Assembly: GCA_036346395.1 (NCBI GenBank)
Contig: CM070601.1
Span: 12,025,763-12,089,762, forward strand
DNA length: 64,000 nt
Direction: 5' to 3'
DNA from: Hsuehochloa calcarea
Lineage: Eukaryota; Streptophyta; Magnoliopsida; Poales; Poaceae
Shown here: positions 56,105 through 64,000 of the stretch, piece by piece
Numbering within the stretch: the stretch's first letter is position 1
How the letters are laid out: the number at the start of each line of letters is the position of its first letter
Made by a program: the position numbers and the translations under genes
Notes under the pieces: generated by a model
Seen by the model: only the letters and a program-made list of their open reading frames with translations
Told to the model about the DNA's origin: nothing
The model's database searches: none

Positions 56105-56365
56105 TTAAGAATTTTGCCAAAGTTGGTCGTCAAGTATGGCATTATATCGTGTCGAAATCGACCACATCAAAGGAGACTTTCTCGTCTCGAAATTACTTGG
56201 TGAGCCAAATGTTAAAGGAAGAGAAACTTGGCCAATAGGTTTGGTGAAGACCCCTACAATTCCATGAAAGGAGTATCGCATCGCCTTACCTTTGTCTGGT
56301 ACTTGCATCTCGTCCAGGGCATTAGTAAATAATATGTTCAAAGAAGCGCCACCATCAACCAACAC
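56105..56365 (-). pseudogene. gypsy aspartic protease (outer element)
   Basis: The open frame contains LVDGGASLNILFTNALDEMQ, with D-G-G in place of the usual D-S/T-G at the active site, then IGQVSLPLTFGS and RYNAILDDQLW (family: AYNAILGRP). It lies between gag and pol as expected. Confidence 0.8.
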
Positions 56366-56453
56366 TCGATTGACCCGACGGTTGTTGATGGTGGGTTCGA
56401 CTCCCTGTCGGATATCGACTGATCGACTCGTAGTGATCGGGCGATCATCCTTC

Positions 56454-58800
56454 TCAAAAGAGATGGTAACTTCCGACCACTTGGTAATTTATTGTGAGAG
56501 GAGTATGTAGAGAATTTACCTCTCGTCCGGCGACTTTAAGTTGTCGTTTGGAGTCGTATCGATGATCCTCCGTAGATGTGCTCAACGGTATGTTGTGGAT
56601 CTTGGGCAGCATCTCCTCATCATCCGAGCGACTTTTGGCCACTCGTATGTCCTACACCGCCGAGTAGGGAGTGGTGCTTTGTTGTAGTAGTCCTCGAGCT
56701 TTCTTTGGAAAACTTCGGCGATTCGGAGGTCATGTCCTTCCTTTTATGAAAAGGACACCACCTTGGTTTGTCGTTCCTACGATCGGGCGCTTACCTTTGC
56801 CTTGATCGAGTGCGACTTGGTGGTTTGGGCTCTCCATCTTTCACGGCGAAACCTCCTTGGAACCAGCGGCTTGTGGTTTTGATTTTTATTTTCTTCTTGG
56901 ACTTTTTGCTTTTTATCCTTACCAACTTCACGGCTCTCGAGGAGTATATGTTTCTCGATCGATAGTGTTATTCCACTCATTGCCTCGAAGCGATTGCATA
57001 TCGATCGGCCATCTCGAAGAGTTCTAACCGATGTTGGGAGGATTGAGCAATGTCCTCCGTTATTCTTCTCTGCGGACTCCTTGCTTAAAAGCCACGATCA
57101 CGGAGGAATCGAAATTTCCGAATTGAGTTCTGAACCCGACTAAAGCGTTTGATGAATTGACGCAAAGTCTCGTTGTTGTTCTGTTTTATCCGGTGCAAGT
57201 CGTCTTCTTTTCGAGGCGGTTGTATGTGCCTTGAAATTCGCTGTAGAAGATCACGAGGTGTTGCCAAGAGTAGATCGACTCGAGTGGTTGGTTTAATAAC
57301 CACGATCGGCGGATCCTTCGAGCGATCGGAAGGTAATTCGCCATTACATGCTCTCCTCCTCCTGCTTGCTCGGACGGTTTGTATAGATCTGAAGAAATTC
57401 GATGGGATTTTGAGATCCATCAAATTTCTCCATGTTCACCGGTCGAAAATGAGGTGGCGTAATAGCGCTTTCGAAGGTCGGCGAAAATGCGGGCATCCAG
57501 TAATCACTTCTTGGCGCTTCTTTGTAGAAAAGAAGGGTTAATGTCACCAGTGATCGTATACGACGATACCCGTGTGGTGACTGTTACGTAGTAGGCCTCA
57601 GTTCTCTGAGGAGAATACTCCTCGTATTCCACTCGTTAATGAATTTCTTTGTCGAAGTGGTGAATGATCACCTCTTGAGGGGCTTCTTGATCTTGGTGAT
57701 CGAAGGTATTTCTCGAATAGGGAATCGATTCGACTTATGGCCATGTCGATTCCTCGTGAAAAATATTCGATTGATCGTAGTGAGGAAGTCGTATTGCTAC
57801 GACTACACCGAGTGTTGTCGATGAGGTACCCCGTCTTGTCATCACGATTCGAAGTCTTTGCGTAATCTCTTGACAAAGAGATCGTACCACAGCGTTCGAG
57901 CAAGCTCTTGGTGGGATTCTCGAGCAAGTCGTTGATGTTCGGAGTTCTTGTACCTCCTCCGTGATGTTGAATGCGCCGAGCAAGTTCTTACGGGCTGCAA
58001 TTTTCTTTCTTCGGCGACATCAAAATCCTCCTCATCGTGTCTTTGAGGCCTTCTTAGTGGAGTGCGAGAATGTCGAGGATTTCCTCGCGTTCATCAAAGT
58101 GTTGGTCCTCTCCGCCAGCGGTGGTGCCCTTGCCATTACCACGGTAGCGGTGTGTGATCTTCGGGAGTGTTCTTATCTCGGCCTCCATGAGGTGACCACG
58201 ATTGGGGAAGGGCGAAGACCTCCGTTGATGATTCTCACTTGCGCTCAAGGCCTCCCGCTTGAGGAGTGCTCGAGGACACCATCTGGCGACTTGGAGTAAT
58301 CCCTTCCGGTAGGGGAACTCGGGTTATAAGCATCTCCGTTCGCAAATGAGATCTGCGGGAGGCGGTCGAATTTGCGAGAAAAGCATGCTTGATCCCACCC
58401 TCTGGAGTTACCCCGAGAGAGAGAATCACTAGATCTTTGGTGGAGTCTGGGATGGTGGCTCCAGAACTTGACTTACCAAGTCGGCCCGTCTTAAGGGACT
58501 TGAACACTTGGAGAAAAACTCGTCGCGTTGTGAGTCCTCCCGGGCGGTCTGGTCGGATTGACCCTTGTCCTTTGAGGGAAATGGCTCCTCTGTTGGGCGT
58601 ATTGTTGTGGGGATAAGGATCCCTCCTCAACTCTATTAATGGGATGGTTTCTGGAGAATAATCTCCAAGGCAACATCACCATCGTGGATGCATCACTCGG
58701 TTCATAGTCGAAACCGGCATCCATGTCGACGTCTGCGTGTCGCCAAGTCAAACCAGTTCTCCTCGTTCCATTCTCCCGCCATGATTGCATGAGATTGGAA
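56454..58800 (-). pseudogene. gypsy gag (outer element)
   Basis: MEKFDGSQNPIEFLQIYTN (57378-57434) and DLLLATPRDLLQRISRHIQP with NNNETLRQFIKRFSRVQNS (57100-57280) form the Retrotrans_gag core. The basic tail (56777-56980) would hold the zinc knuckle but its cysteines are not readable. The N-terminal part (57600-58790) is in several overlapping frames; NGTRRTGLTWRHADVDMD near 58740 is close to the true N terminus. CAG/CTG are strongly depleted here and frame breaks are many. Confidence 0.75.
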
Positions 58801-58835
58801 AAAGAGAGTATGTTGACAAGAGATTACGGAACATC

Positions 58836-58849
58836 CCTGACGGCGCCAA
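58836..58849 (-). other. Primer binding site of 20.4 kb gypsy
   Basis: Minus strand TGGCGCCGTCAGGG, one base inside the 5' LTR. It is of the same type as the nested element's site. Confidence 0.8.
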
Positions 58850-58850
58850 C

Positions 58851-59605
58851 TGCCGGTGTATTAGAACCGATCTTACGTAAAGATTATTTGATTCGGGGTC
58901 TCCTAGAGATAAGATCACGCAGAGTGGATTGACACGGGATGTTTAGGCGAGTTCAGCCTTCTCCGAGAGAATAATAACCCTAATCTGTGTGTATGGTATT
59001 CTTGATGATCAAGTAAAAACTAAGACTATTACAGAATAGCACTTGTGTTCCTACTTGGTGGCTCTTATTCACGCCCCTTATCTCTCGATCAATGCCCTTA
59101 TATAGTCGTGAAGAAGTAGCCGTTTTGCTCTGCGGGAGATGCGCTGATTAATCGATGCTGAGCGCATGATGGCGATAATTACGCGCCTCGGCTTCTTCAC
59201 GCCGTCGGCAATTATCTTCCGAGATAATGGGGTAATTACGCACCATTAATAAGCGGAATAATAGTGCGTGCGCACCGTTCGGATTCCTTAATCAATTGGA
59301 CCCACTCGCTTTGTAGGTTTGATTATAAGGTGGTCGTAGTTTACACGGTCGTAGAAGAACTTACGACCGGAGTAGCGATCGTAGAAGGACTTACGACTAT
59401 GTAGTGGTCGTAGAAGGACTTACGACCATGATATAGTCGTAGCAAGACTTACAATTGTGGGGTGATTGTAGAAGAACTCACAACCACTTATTGGGCTTCT
59501 CCTTTTTAGATAAGAAGTGCATCTCGGGGACTATGTGACATCATATTTACCCATAATAAGAATTATAGATAAAAGATAAAAATGAGAATTATTAGATCCT
59601 CGTCA
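58851..59605 (-). repeat. 5' LTR of 20.4 kb gypsy (755 bp)
   Basis: Plus view: TGCCGGTGTATTAG ... GATCCTCGTCA, followed by AACTT. Minus-strand TATA at 59097-59105; palindromic array at 59330-59490. It differs from the other LTR mainly at C-N-G sites (e.g. GGCAGTAATTACCGG versus GGCGATAATTACGCG). Confidence 0.9.
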
Positions 59606-59701
59606 AACTTATTTTTATATTTAACCAAATAACAAGCCTATTTGAAGCAATTTTAAACCAAAACAACGATCCAGCTAACGAGTTTTTTTTTTCTTCCATA
59701 A

Positions 59702-59780
59702 CGACCTTGAAGCGGAGGATGGATTTGATGGGCAGACACAGGAGCACCTCCGTCACCATCTCGTCCGGCAGCACCGGCGC
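59702..59780 (-). pseudogene. F-box domain fragment
   Basis: The minus frame gives LPDEMVTEVLLCLPIKSILR then FKVV, the first two thirds of a plant F-box (SKP1-binding) domain. The expected continuation CKSWRSLI is absent; sequence after FKVV is low-complexity poly-A/T, 100 bp from the gypsy insertion. An in-frame TAG lies shortly upstream and no ATG is in this frame. It is therefore either a gene remnant or a fragment broken by small frame errors. F-box proteins give substrate specificity to SCF ubiquitin ligases. Confidence 0.6.
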
Positions 59781-62700
59781 GCCGCCGGATGCCTACTGCA
59801 ACCTTCCTCCTCTTGTTGCTCGCGCATCGCTCCGCCACAATTGCAGCGCCCAATTGGACGATCGATTTGGTGAGATGGTGATCCGCACCGGAACAAACAC
59901 AGCACAGGTAGTTTGTATATAAGCCTGCGATAACGGGACGCAATCTACACGTATGCGGACTCCTGGTCTGGTTGCATACGTATACGTACTCGCACTGTGC
60001 AAGTAGCGCCGGGCCATACTCGAACTGTGCATGCCAATCCCAACAAACCACTCACTTGATAACCTATCTAGCTCCGTATCCTAACAGAATTGCACTACAG
60101 CCGGACTAGTTTCAACTGTTCGTCCTAGCAAATTACCAACGTTTACAATAAGTAAACGTGCCGAGCCTGCAGACTAGAAACGTGGGGTATCAAAGCCAGA
60201 AGACGGGTTAGCAGTTTGGCAAAAATGGGTATCTTAATACTTAGTAAATAAAAGGCAATGGAGATGTCACAGTCTCACATGGCTTGGTCAGTCCACAATC
60301 TGCACATGATAATTCACCCAACGTTGTCGACTGGGTTGAACAACTGAACAGTTGAGTTGGAGATATTTGGTGTTTGGCGGTCTGATTTTTAAGTAGGCTG
60401 GGTAGAGCTTCTAAGTTAGGAAATACCTGGAATGACCCTGACACAAATGACGACAATTAACGACGATTAACGACAATTAACCGCAATCGGCGGCGACGCG
60501 GGAGAAGGAGGGAAGACAAGGTGGCTGGCGGCGGTGCGGGAGAAGGGAGTCCGGGGCGGCGACGGCACGGGAGGAGGGCATCCAAGGGAGGAGGCGACGT
60601 GGGAGATGGAGGTTGGGGCGGCGCCGAGAGAGGAGGAGCGAGGTTGGGGGTGCCATTCATGGGGGAGGCGGTTGGGAGCAGAGGACGAAGTCAACATCGG
60701 GGGAGGCGGAGGGAGCTGGTCGGGAGTGGCGTCGGTCGGAGGGGGAGGCAGGCGGTCGAGGGCGGAGGAGGGAGCCGGTGGGAGGAGGCGCAGGGTGGGC
60801 AAAGGTGGGCATGCAAATGCGATCCTAGGGTTCAGGTGTGAGAGCCGGTAGGGAATAGGATTTGAGGTGGTGGATTTCAGGAATATATATGTGGTAGGAA
60901 AAGGGTAAATTTCTCTAACTCCAGGGGCAAACTCGGAACCTCATCTCGTCGAAACCGTAGAAAGCTGTCTCGGGTCGACTTCCCGCTTTCGGCTTCCCCA
61001 CGTTGAAAACAACTACCGGCTTTTCTAAAAGTGGCTACCGAAAGCTGCCCATTTGAGACAACTTTCGATTTTTTTCAAGCGAAAAGTCAAAGCCGAAGCC
61101 GTCCGAAGTAGGCGGTCAGTCTCAAGCACATAGGAATACGATATCTCCTTCCATGTAGGACTGAAGGAGACAAGAGTCTTATAACAAATATACTCGACCT
61201 GTAGCTTTCGAATGAAAATCCAATTGTCCAATGAGCGTGTAGAGAACATGGTACAACAGCAATACCCACACCATGCCGTCAACGCAATTACGTATGAATA
61301 ACCACTCTCTTGCGCAATTGCAACACCCACACCCGGTGTTCAAGCCGCAGGCATGACAAAAGGTCCAGAAGGGGAGTACCACTTAACAACATCACTTTCC
61401 CCGAATATCATATGAATGAATCTAGTAGATGTTTTAAACATGTCGAGTAGATACGCACGCGGATAGTTAACAGTTTCAATTAAACATGTCGAGTAGATAT
61501 GCATGCGGATAGTTAACAGTTTCAATGAGTCAGAAGACACAAATATGGAGATGTCACTCTAGTGGGACGCACACGCGGCGATTAAACAAAACAATTCTTC
61601 ATGTCAGGAACAAAGTCTGTAGATACAGATGGCCCACCAAATAAGATAGCCTGTACCTGACATTTGATGTACACAGAAAATGCCGAAGGGCAACTTATAT
61701 ATACCTGAATTCTGCAAACAAGACTCAGCTCAGAAGTGCTTATTTTGCCTGTCAAGAGTAGAAGTGCAGAACAATTGCATTACTTACTGAATAATAGAAA
61801 CCACAGTAGGCACAACATGGAAACCAATGAAGCAAATTATGTGCAACATGAAGCATTGTCAAGTCAATTATGTGAGCATGAAGCATTATCAAGTTTAAAT
61901 CTTGATTCAACAAAAGCACCGCATAGAGAATGACTAGACGAACTAAATATGAATTACCAAGCTCAGCTACATTCTTGGAATACCAGGAGGTGATTCTCAA
62001 AACCAATGAATCCAATGTCACCAGCTCCCAGCACAATTGTGCATAAATTTTAGTAGAGCCTGATTCACCACAACAACGTCACCCAATTATTCATAAAAAC
62101 TGATGAAACAAATATTGGATTGCTAAGTGTGTAAGGATTTAAGGGGCAATAATATAATCAAGCAACATTTCTGCTCTTGCACACAAGTACTCAACCTGAG
62201 TTCAAGTAAATCGATGAGCAGAAGTTCAATTCTTAATGACCTTAACAAATAAACACCGTTTTATTAAGCAGTGCCAGGATTAGTTGATTTGCGTAAAGCC
62301 ATAGAGGCTTCATTCAATGGCAACTGAACATGGTACCTCCTCCATAAAGCAAAGTAGCAGATCAGACAAAAAAAAAATCAGATACAAGACACAGAAACAA
62401 GTATTACATGAAACTGATGAAAGCAAGAATGACATGCACAAACACAAACTTTCCTAGATACCAAAAAAATGCAAGAACAGATGAACAAGAGAAGTGAAGC
62501 AAGACAAGGAAGATGAATGAATAATTCTAAAAGAAGACATTTATGCACATTACACATATAAGCAAGAGACTAAGACAGGCCACAAACCTTTTCTAATAAC
62601 CTGCTTCATTTCCTACCTGATTTTCACTTACTAAGAAATTTTGAGGAAACCGTGGTTATTATTCCACCACAAGTACCATTACCTTCTCTTCCATTAGCCA

Positions 62701-63143
62701 CGTCCTATTTTGGATATGATATATGTCCTAACAGAGTAAACATAAAGCTAACTTTTTGTCTGTCATGCAATACAACTAATTATCTATCTTGTGCCAGTAA
62801 ATCCAGAAAGCAATCAACAAGAAGCAAAAAAAAAACACCCTAAAGAACACTTCAAAACCATAATGCTATGTCATACTCAACAAATTCCTTGGAGCAATCT
62901 GAAGCGAAAAACATTATTTCATATATCTTCTTAACGAAATTATTTCATAGATTAAACCATGTACATAACATGACAACTTCCCATCACCTAAGGATAAGGA
63001 TATTATCCCTTCCTACAAGAACAAACCATACCCCCAAACACAAATATCACATCACAAAGCATAAACAATGCTTCCAACAATTCTCCATAAAACAGAAACC
63101 CCTATACAAAATCGCACCAGAAATCTAACTTCCCATCCTCTAA
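59781..63143. other. Intergenic region between F-box fragment and DUF1639 gene
   Basis: Mostly unique-looking sequence. It contains a short ACGACAATTA-type repeat (60450-60482), a GC-rich Gly/Arg-biased block (60483-60850) that I do not call coding, a 46-bp tandem repeat (61435-61526) and AT-rich sequence from 61550. The stretch nearest 63143 may include the 3' UTR of the DUF1639 gene. No transposon protein or RNA gene seen. Confidence 0.55.
61435..61526. repeat. 46-bp tandem repeat, two copies
   Basis: TAAACATGTCGAGTAGATAC is followed by GCACGCGGATAGTTAACAGT and TTCAAT, and this repeats directly with two or three substitutions. Confidence 0.85.
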
Positions 63144-64000
63144 TCAGGAAGAACCAACATAATTATGAGCTGAACATGTTAGCCAGCACAGGAAGAAAGC
63201 AAAAGATGGGAACATCTGAAAAGTTCCTCCCATTTGCAGCTTAACCACGGCGCCGATCACCTCTGCAAGAGGAAAACGCAAATGAAGAAAAGAACCAACT
63301 TTGGGGAAATAGTATATGACCAAACGAATTCGAACGATATCTCACCTCCTCGATCTTGTACGAGTCCAGGTTCACATCCGCGAGCGACAATCCCGGGTAC
63401 AGCGTCTGCAATTCCAAACCAACCAAACAGAATTAAACACCGATACCCAAAATTACGCATCAGGAAGTACAGGTGAGGCTCCAATCCTTACATCCAGCTG
63501 GCGCTGCACGGTGCGCGGGCGCTTCTTGGGCCGGCGCGGCGGGCGCGTGCCGCGGATGGCGTGGAAGTCCTCGGCGATCTCCTCCTTGGTCAGTGCGACG
63601 GAGAAGCCCCTCTTCCTCGCCTTCGCCAGCGGCGGCGCGGGAGACTGCTGCGCATGCCCCTCCGCCGACTTCCCCGCTCCCTCCGATCTCGACGCAGGTG
63701 GCGCAGCCGTGGCAGAGCGGCGGGTGCGGAGGTTCCAGGGCCGCGGCGGCTGAGACGCGCCGGCGGCGGCTGAGTCCTGGGGCTTCTCCTTATCCGGAGA
63801 TGGGGTGTGCGGGTGCGGAGGAGGGGAGGCGGAGGTGGACGCGGAGGCGCCGTTCTTCGAGCAGCGGAGGAGGCGGTGGGTGCCCCAGCTGAGCGTCGGG
63901 AAGGAGAAGCTGTGGAGACGGGTGCGGGCGGACGTCGCTGCAGGATCCGGCGACGGATACGGAGACGCAGGAGGCGAGGATTTGTCCGCTGATTGGTGGT
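63144..64000 (-). CDS. DUF1639 family protein, 3' part (start outside window)
   Basis: Three minus-strand exons are proposed. Exon 1 (>64000-63492) is open to the window edge, with LHSFSFPTLSWGTHRLLRCS, then PRPWNLRTRR, ARKRGFSVALTKEEIAEDFH and RGTRPPRRPKKRPRTVQRQL, the DUF1639 core. Donor GTAAGG follows at 63491. Exon 2 (63405-63346) reads TLYPGLSLADVNLDSYKIEE, with acceptor TTGCAG and donor GTGAG. Exon 3 (63260-63144) would read VIGAVVKLQMGGTF to a TGA if the acceptor is AG at 63261-63262. The alternative AG two bases earlier gives an immediate stop. Function is unknown; the basic RPPRRPKKRPR cluster suggests nuclear localisation (inferred). The N terminus lies beyond the window. Confidence 0.85.

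Larger units (their letters stand above)
39158..59605 (-). mobile_element. 20.4 kb Ty3-gypsy (Tat/RIRE2-type) element with antisense gene
   Basis: LTRs at 39158-39924 and 58851-59605 share termini (TG(T/C)CGGTGTATTAG ... GATCCTCGTCA in plus view) and are flanked by a perfect 5-bp duplication AACTT (39153-39157, 59606-59610). On the minus strand the order is 5' LTR, primer binding site, gag, protease, pol (interrupted), RNase H, integrase, internal purine tract, antisense gene, polypurine tract, 3' LTR. Great length plus an extra gene antisense to pol is typical of the Tat lineage. A related element and a copia LTR fragment are nested in pol between about 47463 and 55642. Confidence 0.9.

Noticed and set aside
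60467..60851. Overlapping Gly/Arg-rich frames on both strands
   Set aside because: Composition bias only; no conserved motif, no splice context, open on both strands at once.
63316..63992. Plus-strand frames over the DUF1639 exons
   Set aside because: The minus strand gives a recognised domain with matching splice sites; plus frames are antisense shadows.

Overview
The window is plant nuclear DNA from a grass (Poaceae), most likely rice or a close relative. The signs are Ty3-gypsy, Ty1-copia, CACTA and Mutator-like families of the rice type, plant splice sites and TATA boxes, an intronless adenylate isopentenyltransferase gene, and a DUF1639 gene with a grass-like GC-rich first exon. I see no bacterial operon, CRISPR array, rRNA or tRNA. 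About three quarters of the 64 kb is transposable element, much of it nested.

Layout. 1-6995: minus-strand CACTA (En/Spm) tnp2 transposase remnant carrying a ~3 kb tandem duplication. 6996-14008: 5'-truncated plus-strand gypsy element with gag, protease, RT, RNase H, integrase and a chromodomain-like tail, ending in a complete 2.6 kb 3' LTR. 14009-17139: intergenic, with one minus-strand terminal exon and its polyadenylation signal. 17140-25907: plus-strand copia element whose RT is split by a 1.6 kb solo LTR. 27401-29926: decayed Mutator-like (MULE) transposase between direct repeats. 29944-35257: minus-strand copia element with a gypsy solo LTR inside the end of its left LTR. 35561-36661: the isopentenyltransferase (cytokinin biosynthesis) gene, the only complete host gene. 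39158-59605: a 20.4 kb minus-strand gypsy element of Tat/RIRE2 type with a perfect 5-bp target-site duplication (AACTT). It carries an intron-containing antisense gene and is itself split by a second, end-truncated element of the same type plus a copia LTR fragment. 59606 to the end: an F-box fragment, intergenic sequence, and the 3' part of a DUF1639 gene that runs off the window.

Two themes go beyond plain annotation. First, wherever two copies of a repeat can be compared (CACTA tandem copies, LTRs of the 20 kb gypsy), nearly all differences are small indels or swaps at CAG/CTG/CCG/CG sites, and some tracts are strongly depleted of CAG/CTG. That pattern suggests cytosine-methylation-associated sequencing error in silenced repeats rather than real mutation, so many frameshifts described here may be artefacts. 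Second, three unrelated LTR families have short palindrome clusters just upstream of their TATA boxes, and the gypsy element repeats its palindrome family inside introns of its antisense gene.
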